Shown here piece after piece: positions 16,415 through 24,509 of a stretch of DNA of 43,436 nucleotides; within the stretch, counting starts at the first letter, position 1; every line of letters begins with the position of its first letter. Both the position numbers and the translations under genes were made by a program. The stretch is from positions 1 through 43,436 of the forward strand of contig JAFRIG010000043.1 of NCBI GenBank assembly GCA_017432895.1, in the 5' to 3' direction. The notes under the pieces were generated by a model, which was not told the DNA's origin, ran no database searches, and saw only the letters and a list, made by a program, of their open reading frames with translations. Source of the stretch: Erysipelotrichaceae bacterium (GTDB lineage: Bacteria; Bacillota_I; Bacilli_A; Erysipelotrichales; Erysipelotrichaceae).

Positions 16415-17625
16415 CAGCTTAGCGGATCCAGCGAACAGATCTCATGTCTGATCGGCTTCCAGGTGACTTTCACAAACAGAGCCTGTAAAGAAATAATCAG
16501 GTAGCTGGCCATAAACAGCGGGAAGCACAAACAATAGATGATCTTTTTGTTTAGGCTGCAACGGATCCGTTTTGATTCACAGACCACCGTCATAGCCGCC
16601 ATCACAAACAAAGCCAGATAGGAAAAAGATGCTTTTGTCAGGATATGTATCAGATCGTTTTGACCACTCAGCCAAAGCAGCATCGTCATCACAAAACATG
16701 AAGGCGTAAACAAAGCCGGTAACAGAATACGGGTAAGCTCCAGCACATTCAGATCGCCATGTCCTATTCCTTTTAAGATCGCTTGCCAATAAAGACCGAT
16801 GACCTGCAGGTAGCCCTTGTTCCAGCGCAAACGCTGTAAATGTGACTGGGCGTAAGTCAAAGGCTGTTCATCATAGAAGATCGCCTCATGACAATAAGTG
16901 ATACGCTCACCTTTTAAGACCATATCCAAAGAGAATTCGATATCTTCACTCAAGGAATGATAAGGCCAGCCGTTCATCAGCTCAAAGATCCTGTGAGAGA
17001 AATAGAAACCGGTACCGCTGACCGTACAACTGATACCCAGCAGATCGCGGGGATAATTGAGAAAGCGATCGGTCAGGAAAAACCACAGAGACTGACAACC
17101 AGCCACTACGCCGGAAGAAATGTTTTTGGAGCTTCGATACGAGGTGATGATCTGCCTTCCTTCGCCGATCTTTTCGTGCATCTTTGCGATGTAATCTTCC
17201 TTTAGAATGTTGTCGGCATCGAAGACGAAGAAGCCATCATAATCATCGTGTTCCTCTTTGATCCTCTTACATAAAAGATCCAGAGCATAGCCCTTGCCTA
17301 TCTTATTTTCATCATGTCTTTCATAGACGAAAGCTCCATGTTTTTTCGCAATGACAGCCGTATCATCATCACAGTTGTCGGCCATCACAAAGACATCGAG
17401 CAGTTGCCTTGGATAGGTCTGTTTATCTATGCTTTCCAAAAGTGAGGCGATAACTTTTTCTTCATTGCGGGCACATACCAGCAAGCCATAGCGTCTGTTT
17501 TGCGGATATTCTTTTTTATTTTCCTCATGAGACATCAGAGCTCCGATAACGTATACCAGCATCGGCAAATAGCACAGCCCCATCAGGATCGTTAACAATA
17601 TATTTGTCGTCTTAAGCAGATCCAT
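16414..17625 (-). CDS. Membrane glycosyltransferase, family 2
   Basis: 403 residues from the ATG at 17625, which has AGGAG about 10 nt upstream; the longer frame starting at 17655 lacks one. An N-terminal helix is followed by a GT-A domain with YGLLVCARNEEKVI, the DADN metal site (FFVFDADNILKED) and the acceptor-side SEDIEF and QRLRW motifs of processive GT2 enzymes. Three or four C-terminal helices close it. Such proteins polymerise or transfer sugars to polyisoprenoid or extracellular glycans (hyaluronan-, cellulose- or IcaA-like). No polysaccharide cluster surrounds it. Confidence 0.88.
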   Translation of the reverse strand: MDLLKTTNILLTILMGLCYLPMLVYVIGALMSHEENKKEYPQNRRYGLLVCARNEEKVIASLLESIDKQTYPRQLLDVFVMADNCDDDTAVIAKKHGAFVYERHDENKIGKGYALDLLCKRIKEEHDDYDGFFVFDADNILKEDYIAKMHEKIGEGRQIITSYRSSKNISSGVVAGCQSLWFFLTDRFLNYPRDLLGISCTVSGTGFYFSHRIFELMNGWPYHSLSEDIEFSLDMVLKGERITYCHEAIFYDEQPLTYAQSHLQRLRWNKGYLQVIGLYWQAILKGIGHGDLNVLELTRILLPALFTPSCFVMTMLLWLSGQNDLIHILTKASFSYLALFVMAAMTVVCESKRIRCSLNKKIIYCLCFPLFMASYLIISLQALFVKVTWKPIRHEICSLDPLS

Positions 17626-17719
17626 GATCCTTCTCCTTTCTATCGACAGCCTCATTGTATGGACTTGTCTGTTTAAGAAAAAAGCAGGGAAAGGATTAAG
17701 AATCGCTTAATTTGCCCAT

Positions 17720-17745
17720 AAGAAAAACCGGAATGATTTCCGGCT
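17720..17745 (-). terminator. Terminator of the 214-residue hypothetical gene
   Basis: CCGGAA (17728-17733) and TTCCGG (17738-17743) form a compact stem followed, on the minus strand, by TTTTTCT. It begins 8 nt past the stop. Confidence 0.8.
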
Positions 17746-17750
17746 TTGCT

Positions 17751-18395
17751 TTACTTCTTTTTGTTTGCCTTCAGCATCCTTCTTATCTCGGCTTCGAATT
17801 CCTTGAAGATGCCTTTCGGATATGTTTCATCGAGCAGTTCGACCATCTTTTTGATCTGCTTGTCACTCAGCTTGTCATTGCCGGTGATGTTTCTGAATTT
17901 GTGGGTCACGACATAGTTCTTGACTTTGCCGGCGGTCGTTGTTTCTTCGATCATTTTCCTGACGACGCTGGAAGATTTGGCGAATTTGATGAAGTCCTTG
18001 TTGATGAGATCATAAGAGAGTTTGCCGTTTTTATCGGAATATTTGTCGACGATCTTGAGATACTCTTCGGAATCGATGATGATCTCTTCTTCGACGTTTT
18101 CCTTCTCTTGTTTGAACATATCCATACTGACTTTCTCGGCTTTTCGCTTGCCGCTCTGCTTTTTGTAAGGAAGGCCACTGGTCAATCTGAGAGCTTCTTC
18201 AAAAGCCTCAGGCGGGTACTTCTTTACGTTGGTATTGGCGGAAGGGATGGCTTCACCGGAAGTCCTGCTTATCGAAGCAATGCCGGGCTGCTCATAATCG
18301 GCCCGCTGGATCGTGATGCTGGGACCACCGTTAAGCTTAACGCGAAAGGCCGTCGCGGGAATGACGGACAGTTTTACCGACTTGGTTCTTAACAT
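17751..18395 (-). CDS. Hypothetical protein, 214 residues, basic
   Basis: No recognised family. The N-terminus (MLRTKSVKLSVIPATAFRVK) reads like short beta strands; residues 40-95 are polar and basic with KRKAEK; residues 100-205 are strongly helical and charged, ending RRMLKANKKK. No signal peptide or membrane segment is seen, so a cytosolic, possibly nucleic-acid-binding protein is plausible. It stands alone with its own terminator and is preceded by an SD-like AAAGGAGAC about 7 nt before the ATG. Confidence 0.7.
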   Translation of the reverse strand: MLRTKSVKLSVIPATAFRVKLNGGPSITIQRADYEQPGIASISRTSGEAIPSANTNVKKYPPEAFEEALRLTSGLPYKKQSGKRKAEKVSMDMFKQEKENVEEEIIIDSEEYLKIVDKYSDKNGKLSYDLINKDFIKFAKSSSVVRKMIEETTTAGKVKNYVVTHKFRNITGNDKLSDKQIKKMVELLDETYPKGIFKEFEAEIRRMLKANKKK

Positions 18396-18457
18396 ATTAT
18401 TTGTCTCCTTTAGTAAATATATTTTACCATTTCTTTACAATTTAAATAACACCAAAA

Positions 18458-18479
18458 GAAAACAGGAGAATTACTCCTG
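18458..18479 (-). terminator. Terminator overlapping the stop codon of the coiled-coil membrane gene
   Basis: CAGGAG (18463-18468) and CTCCTG (18474-18479) flank the stop codon itself (TAA, 18471-18473). On the minus strand the stem is followed by TTTTCTTTT. Confidence 0.8.
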
Positions 18480-18998
18480 TGTGTTTTCTTCTTCAGCCGC
18501 TACTTCTTCTTCCTTATCTTTCTTATGGAAGAAAGGAATCCTGAACGGATCGTTTTCTTTCTTCTCTTCTGCGACCTCTTCCGCTTCCGGTACTTCCCCT
18601 TCATCTTCCTTGCGCATGAAGGTCATCTTCATCAGTTCGTTTTCCTTCTTGGCCTGTTCGGCTTCGGCTTTGGCCTCTTCGGCTTCCTTCTTCAGCTGTC
18701 TTTGCAGCTCCTCGTTTTCTTTTTGCTGAGCCTTCAGGGCTTCTCTTTTTTCTCTTTCATTTCTTCTGACGACGCTGGCCAGTCGCATGTACAAGACAAA
18801 CAGCATCAGACCCAGGATCACCGCCAGTAAAGCGATACCCATCTTCTGCAGGACACCGATCGAACCTTTGACGATCGAATTGGAAAGCAAAACGACAAAC
18901 AGCTGTTTATTGCGGAAGTATTGCCAGCATAAGACGGCGATTCCGCCCAGGACCAGTGCCAAAGCAACGAATCCGACGATTTTCTTTAATATTTTCAT
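18471..18998 (-). CDS. Two-TM protein with cytosolic coiled coil
   Basis: 175 residues: TM1 about 8-26 (VGFVALALVLGGIAVLCW), TM2 about 50-73, then a long Glu/Lys/Ala helix from 75 to 125 (EELQRQLKKEAEEAKAEAEQ) with heptad-like spacing, and an acidic disordered tail. This layout suits a membrane-tethered scaffold or LapA-like protein, but no family is assigned. It has its own promoter space and terminator, and is not obviously linked in function to either neighbour. Confidence 0.7.
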   Translation of the reverse strand: MKILKKIVGFVALALVLGGIAVLCWQYFRNKQLFVVLLSNSIVKGSIGVLQKMGIALLAVILGLMLFVLYMRLASVVRRNEREKREALKAQQKENEELQRQLKKEAEEAKAEAEQAKKENELMKMTFMRKEDEGEVPEAEEVAEEKKENDPFRIPFFHKKDKEEEVAAEEENTQE

Positions 18999-19062
18999 GA
19001 CTTTTTACCTCGCCTATAATTTTATCACTTATTTAAGTTCTTCCTCTACTTTTTAAAAAGCC

Positions 19063-20250
19063 CTATTTTCCCTTTAGTTCTTCGCGGATGATCTTGTCTC
19101 TGGTCTTGACCGTATCAGCCCACTTTGGACCCTTGACATAGAGATCGTTGAGCTCGACCATGACCGCCGGAACATCAATACCCTGCGGGCAGGCATGTGA
19201 ACACTGACCGCAGCCGATGCAGGCGGATGGTTTCTTGTCGTCATCCAGACCATCGATCCTGACCGAGATGTTCATGCCGGCACCGGTCTTGAAGTTGTTG
19301 TAGCATTCTATCAGCATCGGAATATCCAGTTCCATCGGACAGCCCTTGCAGCAGTATCGACAGCCTGTACATGGAACGCCCTGTTTGAGTGCTTCGGCGA
19401 TCGCAAACAAAGTATCCCTTTCTTCATCCGATAGCGGTTTATATTCTTCAAAAGTCTTCAGGTTATCTTCGACCTGTTCAACTTCGTTCATACCCGAAAG
19501 GATCATCTTTATATTGTCTAAACCCTGTAAAAAACGGAAGGCGTAGGAAGCATCGCTGGCCTTTTCATCAAAGACCTTCAGCTTCTTTGAAAGCTCTTCA
19601 TCAAGGACCGCCAGCTTGCCGCCCCGGCAGGGTTCCATGATCCACACACCCAGACCATGGCCGGTGATGATATCGTATTTCTTTTTCGCATCCTGCAAAG
19701 TCCAGTCGAGGTAGTTGCACTGGATCTGCACGAATTCAAAGATCCCTTCATGTCTGTTCAGGAAATCTTCCAGGAGTTCGGGACCGCCATGGAAAGAGAA
19801 ACCCAGATGTCTGATCTTGCCTTCTTCTTTCATCTTCAAGACATCAGCAAGGATGTGATATTCATCGGATTCATATCTGTTTACCGACCACTCGTTGATG
19901 TTGTGCAGCAGATAGAAATCGAAGTATTCAGTCCGGCATTTTTCTAAAGACTTATTGAAAAGGGCGATATTGTCGATCGGGCCGGAGATGGAATGGCCCG
20001 GGAACTTGTCGGCCAGATAATAGGATTCACGCGGATAAGCACTTAAGGCTTCAGCCATCGCCAGTTCCGACTTGCCGTCAAGATAGGGATAAGCCGTATC
20101 GTAATAGTTCACGCCGCTCTCATAGGCCAGCCTGAACATGGCATTGACTTTTTCCTGATCGATCTCACCGGTCGCAGGGTCCATCTTGAAACGCATGCAG
20201 CCAAAACCCAGACGGGACAGTTTCAAACCATGAAAATCGTTATATATCAT
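19063..20250 (-). CDS. Aldo/keto reductase with C-terminal 4Fe-4S ferredoxin domain
   Basis: 395 residues. Residues 1-285 are an AKR barrel with the YYDTAYPYLDGKSE active-site strand (Asp, Tyr) and YLADKFPG (Lys). The C-terminal hundred residues carry two Cys-rich motifs, CTGCRYCCKGCP and CIGCGQCSHACPQGID, expected to bind one or two 4Fe-4S clusters. This architecture is common in anaerobic gut Bacillota and is thought to couple carbonyl reduction to ferredoxin; natural substrates are unknown. The gene is single, with divergent transcription from the HAD gene. Confidence 0.9.
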   Translation of the reverse strand: MIYNDFHGLKLSRLGFGCMRFKMDPATGEIDQEKVNAMFRLAYESGVNYYDTAYPYLDGKSELAMAEALSAYPRESYYLADKFPGHSISGPIDNIALFNKSLEKCRTEYFDFYLLHNINEWSVNRYESDEYHILADVLKMKEEGKIRHLGFSFHGGPELLEDFLNRHEGIFEFVQIQCNYLDWTLQDAKKKYDIITGHGLGVWIMEPCRGGKLAVLDEELSKKLKVFDEKASDASYAFRFLQGLDNIKMILSGMNEVEQVEDNLKTFEEYKPLSDEERDTLFAIAEALKQGVPCTGCRYCCKGCPMELDIPMLIECYNNFKTGAGMNISVRIDGLDDDKKPSACIGCGQCSHACPQGIDVPAVMVELNDLYVKGPKWADTVKTRDKIIREELKGK

Positions 20251-20331
20251 ATTGGTACGCTCCTTAATTTTTAATCTGCTTAATTAAATTATATCTTAAG
20301 AAAATAAGTCTATAATTATTATGTGATGCCT

Positions 20332-20364
20332 TCATTCAGTTAGAACCAATAGGAAACTGAATGA
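20332..20364 (+). promoter_or_regulatory. Stem-loop in the leader of the HAD phosphatase gene
   Basis: TCATTCAGTT (20332-20341) and AACTGAATGA (20355-20364) form a perfect 10-bp stem with a 13-nt loop between a TATAAT box (20311-20316) and the ribosome site (AAGGAG near 20374). It buries the first in-frame ATG (20361), which supports the start at 20385 and suggests control of mRNA stability or translation. Confidence 0.55.
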
Positions 20365-20384
20365 GAGATAAAAAAGGAGAAGAT

Positions 20385-21497
20385 ATGGAAAATCTGAAAA
20401 AATGGAAGGCGTGGGCGATCATCTCGACCTGCCTGCTCGTACTGGTAAGTCTGCTTTATGTGACAAGTTTAAGCAACAAGAATCAGAAAAAGGAAGTTCA
20501 GCCGGAAGAGATCGTTGAACCGGTAAGCGAGGAAGTCTCCTGGCTGTCTTTGTGGAAAGAAGATGCGGAAGCGAAAGTCTTCCTTGAAGAATACATGAAA
20601 GATATCACCGATGAAAACAGCGCCAACTTTATTCCGGTCGAAAACCGTATCGCCGTCTTCGATCTGGACGGTACGCTGTTCTGCGAGACCGATCCGGTCT
20701 ACTTCGACCACATGTTATTTATGCACAGAGTGCTGGAAGATCCCGACCATGAAGCCAGCGAATTCGAACTGCAGGTCGCGGAAAAAGTCCAGGAATTCAT
20801 CGACACCGGCTCTTATCCTTCCGGTCTTGATAACCTGCATGGCCAGGGCGTAGCTTCAGCTTTCGCCGGCATGACCGTCAGGGAGTTCTACGACTATGTC
20901 AAAGCCTATGGCCAGACTGCTTCCCCGGGTTACAACAACATGAACAGAGGCGATGCCTTCTATCTGCCGATGATCGAGATCATCGAATTCCTCCAGGAAA
21001 ATGAATTCAAGACCTATATCGTTTCCGGTACCGACAGGCTGATCGTCAGAGGAGCTCTGGAAGGGTTGTCCTTCTTACATATCCCGGCCAACCAGATCAT
21101 CGGTTCCGACGAACTGCTGACCACCGTCAATAAGGGTGACAAGGACGGTCTGGATTATACCTTCACCAGCGAAGACGAACTGATACTGGCCGGCGAATTC
21201 CAGCTCAAGAATCTCAAGATGAACAAGGTCACCGTCATCGCCCAGGAGATCGGTATTCAGCCGGTCCTGGCCTTCGGCAACTCTTCAGGTGACTTTGCCA
21301 TGGCCAACTACACTCTCACCAACAACCCCTACCGTTCCATGGCCTTCATGTTGTGCTGTGATGACACTCTCAGGGAAAACGGCAATGAGACCAAAGCCGA
21401 ATCCATGCGCAAGTCCTGTGCCGAAAACGGCTATATCGCCATCTCAATGAAGGATGACTGGACCACCATCTATGGTGATGAAGTGACCAGGAAATAA
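20385..21497 (+). CDS. Membrane-anchored HAD-superfamily phosphatase
   Basis: 370 residues from ATG 20385, which has AAGGAG 5-6 nt upstream; the ATG at 20361 lies in a leader stem. A signal-anchor at about 8-27 (AWAIISTCLLVLVSLLYV) places the catalytic domain outside. Motif I is FDLDGTLF (Asp93, Asp95), motif II YIVSGTD, motif III and IV near LAFGNSSGDFAM. The build resembles phosphoserine-phosphatase-like extracellular HAD enzymes (haloacid dehalogenase-like). The substrate is unknown. It is transcribed alone and ends at a terminator. Confidence 0.85.
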   Translation: MENLKKWKAWAIISTCLLVLVSLLYVTSLSNKNQKKEVQPEEIVEPVSEEVSWLSLWKEDAEAKVFLEEYMKDITDENSANFIPVENRIAVFDLDGTLFCETDPVYFDHMLFMHRVLEDPDHEASEFELQVAEKVQEFIDTGSYPSGLDNLHGQGVASAFAGMTVREFYDYVKAYGQTASPGYNNMNRGDAFYLPMIEIIEFLQENEFKTYIVSGTDRLIVRGALEGLSFLHIPANQIIGSDELLTTVNKGDKDGLDYTFTSEDELILAGEFQLKNLKMNKVTVIAQEIGIQPVLAFGNSSGDFAMANYTLTNNPYRSMAFMLCCDDTLRENGNETKAESMRKSCAENGYIAISMKDDWTTIYGDEVTRK

Positions 21498-21517
21498 GTC
21501 AAAAACACATACAAAAT

Positions 21518-21549
21518 AAAGAGGAGATCATCACGATTTCCTCTTTTTT
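21518..21549 (+). terminator. Terminator after the HAD gene
   Basis: GAGGA (21521-21525) and TCCTC (21539-21543), flanked by AAA and TTTTTT, enclose a 13-nt loop. The T-tract is on the plus strand. Confidence 0.7.
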
Positions 21550-21560
21550 CATAGTATCAG

Positions 21561-22307
21561 TTATAAACCTTGCTCCAGCATCGCCGCGATCGACAAGCCG
21601 ATGATGATCGCCAAAGCGATACACAGGATCGGATACAGGATATTCTTCTGTCTCTCCTTCTTCCCCGGCAGCATCAGTGTCAATGAAGCCAACTCTTCAC
21701 CAACCAGGGCAAAGAAAGCAAACATCAGCAGGATATCAACAATGATGGCCAATGTCCCTTTGTCGCTATAAAACGCAAACGGCGTCTTAAAAAACAGATA
21801 CTCCAGGACCTTGTTTCTAAGCAAAGCCGAAAAGCCATAAGCACCGGCTGCGATAAACATGACCCTGAGATCTCTTTTGGTCGTATAGCGCAGATGATAT
21901 TGCGAAATGATGGCCGGGACATGAAAACCCAGATGCAGTCCCATCAAAGCGAAGGACCAGTAGGAAAAAGAAAGGTGCAGTCTTTGGGCAAGCGAGGTCT
22001 TAAGGATTCCATACATAAATGGCACCGCATATCCCGACATACTTACACCGCTGATCGCCGTCAGGATAAAACTTAACAGTAATGACAGATCCGTAACGGT
22101 CACAATGATCCGATAGGCATTGTATTTGCCTTTGAAAAGAGCCGGATACCAGTAGCGGTTGAGATATTGATGGATGATGGTCAGTACTATCATCGCTATG
22201 CCAAACCACTCATGAAATTTATCGCCGGTCAACTGATGAGCCATAAGTAAAAGCAGAAGGATGGACATGCCTATATCGGTAAATCTGCGGATATGCGCTC
22301 TTTTCAT
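21561..22307 (-). CDS. DUF4405 / cytochrome-b-like membrane protein
   Basis: 248 residues with about seven membrane segments. The first part (RFTDIGMSILLLLLMAHQLT, then HEWFGIAMIVLTIIHQYLN) and RLHLSFSYWSFALMGLHLGFH carry His pairs on paired helices, the arrangement that holds heme b in the DUF4405/cytochrome b561-like group. It follows the lipoprotein flavodoxin by 22 nt on the same strand. A role passing electrons across the membrane between the flavodoxins is inferred from this context. Confidence 0.78.
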   Translation of the reverse strand: MKRAHIRRFTDIGMSILLLLLMAHQLTGDKFHEWFGIAMIVLTIIHQYLNRYWYPALFKGKYNAYRIIVTVTDLSLLLSFILTAISGVSMSGYAVPFMYGILKTSLAQRLHLSFSYWSFALMGLHLGFHVPAIISQYHLRYTTKRDLRVMFIAAGAYGFSALLRNKVLEYLFFKTPFAFYSDKGTLAIIVDILLMFAFFALVGEELASLTLMLPGKKERQKNILYPILCIALAIIIGLSIAAMLEQGL

Positions 22308-22329
22308 CTTCTTCTGCTTTCTCCCTAAA

Positions 22330-22941
22330 TCAATTATAACTGTTTAGCCACTCGTTTAGCTCGCTGTCGGATATCGATGCCTTGAGTCTTTTTCCCTCCA
22401 GCCAGTTTCCGCTTCCGGCGTTTTCCTCCAGATTCTTCCCGCTGCGGCCGATCCCGCTGCCACCCGAGGTACAAAACGGGATCATCGTCTTGCCTGAAAA
22501 ATCGTAGGACTCGACGAAGCTGTCCATGATGCGAGGCTCTTCTGCCCACCAGATCGGATAGCCGATAAAGATGCGATCATATCCATCCAGGTTTATTGTT
22601 TCCGAAGCGATTACAGGTCTGATCGATTTGTCGTCCTGTTCCTTGGTCGTGCGGCTGTTCTTGTCGTTGTAGTTGAGATCTTCGTTGGTATAAACATCCA
22701 AGGGAACGATCTCATAAATATCCGCATCAGTCAAAGCTGCTATCTTTTCCGCGACCCCTTTTGTCGTGCCGGTAGCCGAAAAGTAGACGACAAGGGTCCT
22801 GCCTGACTTGGCATCTTCTGCTTCAACAGTTTCGTTTTCTACCGCAACTTCTTCGATCTTTTCTTCTTCGCTTTTCTCATTACAGCCGCATAGCGTCATA
22901 AACAGAAGCAGGCAAATAATGAAGGCGGATACTTTTTTCAT
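22330..22941 (-). CDS. Lipoprotein flavodoxin
   Basis: 203 residues from ATG 22941 (TAAGATG junction with the upstream stop). A TTG three codons earlier is a weaker alternative start. Signal peptide MKKVSAFIICLLLFMTLCGC ends in a lipobox with Cys20, so the protein is lipid-anchored on the outside. After an acidic linker, LVVYFSATGTTKGVAEKIA gives the FMN phosphate loop, and the IFIGYPIWWAEEPRIMDSF and FCTSGGSGIG segments are the flavin-ring loops of the flavodoxin_4-type family. Extracytoplasmic FMN loading would be needed. It is an exported paralogue of the next gene. Confidence 0.88.
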   Translation of the reverse strand: MKKVSAFIICLLLFMTLCGCNEKSEEEKIEEVAVENETVEAEDAKSGRTLVVYFSATGTTKGVAEKIAALTDADIYEIVPLDVYTNEDLNYNDKNSRTTKEQDDKSIRPVIASETINLDGYDRIFIGYPIWWAEEPRIMDSFVESYDFSGKTMIPFCTSGGSGIGRSGKNLEENAGSGNWLEGKRLKASISDSELNEWLNSYN

Positions 22942-22942
22942 C

Positions 22943-23416
22943 TTATTCAAAGCTTACCGCCCAGTTCTTTAACTCTTCATCGGACACCGAAGCTTTAAAA
23001 CGTCTTCCTTGTAAAACATCAGCCTTAGACAAAGTACGAATATTGTCCGTCGCTTCACCCAGTTCACTGCCCCCTGAGGTACAGAAGGGGATCAGCTTTT
23101 TGTCAGAAAAATCATAGGCTTCCAGGAAAGTGTCAATGATGGAAGGTTCCCGATACCACCAGATAGGAAAGCCCACGAAGATCGTGTCGTAGTCTTCGAT
23201 ATTTGGATCGTCCATGACGATCTCCGGACGACAATTGCGATCCTGCATCTCTAAAGTGGAACGGCTCTTTTTGTCCATCCAGTCGAGATCGGCTTTCGTA
23301 TACTTTGCCTGCGGCTTGATCTCATAAAGATCAGCTTCACAGGCTGCGGCCAGTCTTTCCGCCACTTTTCTGGTGACGTTGCTGGCGCTGAAATATGCTA
23401 CAAGTTTTTTACTCAT
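22943..23416 (-). CDS. Cytosolic flavodoxin-family protein
   Basis: 157 residues with no signal peptide. KKLVAYFSASNVTRKVAERL is the phosphate-binding loop; the Gly usual after Ser-Ala-Ser/Thr is Asn here. IFVGFPIWWYREPSIIDTF and FCTSGGSELGE match the flavin loops of the lipoprotein paralogue next to it, which it precedes by one base. It is the first gene of the three-gene unit with the DUF4405 protein. It probably shuttles electrons in the cytosol, or reduces quinone-like compounds. Confidence 0.87.
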   Translation of the reverse strand: MSKKLVAYFSASNVTRKVAERLAAACEADLYEIKPQAKYTKADLDWMDKKSRSTLEMQDRNCRPEIVMDDPNIEDYDTIFVGFPIWWYREPSIIDTFLEAYDFSDKKLIPFCTSGGSELGEATDNIRTLSKADVLQGRRFKASVSDEELKNWAVSFE

Positions 23417-23462
23417 TGTTTTTCCTCCGATTTTATAATTGTATTTTATTATATGCTCGAAG

Positions 23463-23496
23463 AAAAAAGCGTTTATATGCCCGACACAAAACGCTT
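23463..23496 (-). terminator. Terminator of the GNAT/membrane-protein pair
   Basis: AAGCGTTT (23467-23474) and AAACGCTT (23489-23496) form a perfect 8-bp stem; on the minus strand TTTTTTC follows. It separates this pair from the flavodoxin unit. Confidence 0.85.
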
Positions 23497-23500
23497 GATA

Positions 23501-23968
23501 CTATTGTTCTTCTTTATTCAGATACAGCCGATAGACATCGAGATTTTCCGATCGACCCTGATATTCAAAGCCATATTCGTTTGCGATCCTGGCTGTGGCC
23601 TTCTGCTCGGGTACACATTCGAGCAGCACATCTTTGTTTTCGTTTTCGGCTTTTTCTATCAGTTTCTTTGTCAATTGGCTTGCATAACCTCTGCCCCATA
23701 CTGAAGGACATAAGACCCAGCCGATCTCTTTGCATAAATCGCCATGATCGTGATAGATCACATAGCCACAGAAGCCTTCTTCATCTTCGACCGCATAGAT
23801 CAAGGGCGGATCCGATAAACCGGCATCATTTAGAAACTCTTTAGTTCTTTCATAAGAAAAGACCGGTTCCAGGTATTTCATGACCTTCGGATCGCTAAGC
23901 AACTGAAAAAGATCATCGAGATCTCTTCCTTCCATCTTGCGGATCTTCAGATCCTTTTCAATCATCAT
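23501..23968 (-). CDS. GNAT-family N-acetyltransferase (RimJ/RimL type)
   Basis: 155 residues, with MIEKDLKIRKMEGRDLDDLF at the N-terminus, GWVLCPSVWGRGYASQLTKKL as motif A (the acetyl-CoA pyrophosphate loop) and a C-terminal YGFEYQGR. GNAT enzymes of this branch acetylate amines on proteins or small molecules; the substrate is unknown. Its ATG overlaps the stop of the membrane protein upstream by 4 nt (ATGA). Confidence 0.85.
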   Translation of the reverse strand: MMIEKDLKIRKMEGRDLDDLFQLLSDPKVMKYLEPVFSYERTKEFLNDAGLSDPPLIYAVEDEEGFCGYVIYHDHGDLCKEIGWVLCPSVWGRGYASQLTKKLIEKAENENKDVLLECVPEQKATARIANEYGFEYQGRSENLDVYRLYLNKEEQ

Positions 23969-24444
23969 TTAAACAGCCCCAGGATGAAAGCCAATAATGC
24001 CGAAACAAGCGGAAAACCGATCAGGGTACCAGTCCACTTTTTGATCAGGGTCTTTTTGGGTATATAAGGTCTCAGATCTTCGGTACCTTCGATGATCCAG
24101 GCCTTGGTATGGCCGACCCAATACCAGTCAATGAAGATCCGATCGAAGAGACCACCGATCAGATAGATGGCCGTCATCTGAAAGAAGCGGTCTTTAAAGG
24201 TTGCGGCTTTGTTGAGATACTGAACCATCAAAGGAACACCGATCAGCTGCGGCAGAAACAATGCCAGCATCGTAATGGTGCCGGTTCTTTGGATCTTCTC
24301 CTTGGTGGTGAGGCCCAGGTCGATAACTCTTTGTTTGACATCGTCTTCATAGAAGACCACGCCTCCAACCGGTCCATCTTTGATGAGGATCACACATATT
24401 ATAAGCAGCTGAAAACATAACGCAATTCCTTCGATCAGTATCAT
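23965..24444 (-). CDS. Membrane protein of unknown function, 159 residues
   Basis: Four hydrophobic segments (about 3-20, 53-75, 85-105, 140-158) and a cytosolic linker with DDVKQRVIDLGLTTKEKIQR. The central segment RIFIDWYWVGHTKAW is Trp-rich and contains a His, and could lie in a membrane-bound active site. The family is not recognised. It is coupled to the downstream acetyltransferase. Confidence 0.72.
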   Translation of the reverse strand: MILIEGIALCFQLLIICVILIKDGPVGGVVFYEDDVKQRVIDLGLTTKEKIQRTGTITMLALFLPQLIGVPLMVQYLNKAATFKDRFFQMTAIYLIGGLFDRIFIDWYWVGHTKAWIIEGTEDLRPYIPKKTLIKKWTGTLIGFPLVSALLAFILGLFK

Positions 24445-24483
24445 AATTATTTTCCTTTTCTGGTTTAATTATACTTCTTATGA

Positions 24484-24509
24484 CAAAAGAAAAAACGGAC
24501 TAGCCGTTT
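24484..24509 (-). terminator. Terminator overlapping the MerR stop codon
   Basis: AAACGG (24493-24498) and CCGTTT (24504-24509) flank the stop TAG (24500-24502), with TTTTTTCTTTTG following on the minus strand. Confidence 0.85.

Noticed and set aside
17712..18392. 226-codon plus-strand ORF opposite the 214-residue gene
   Set aside because: The minus-strand gene has a ribosome site and a terminator in place; the plus frame has neither and is rich in Phe and Asp from reversed Lys/Asp codons.
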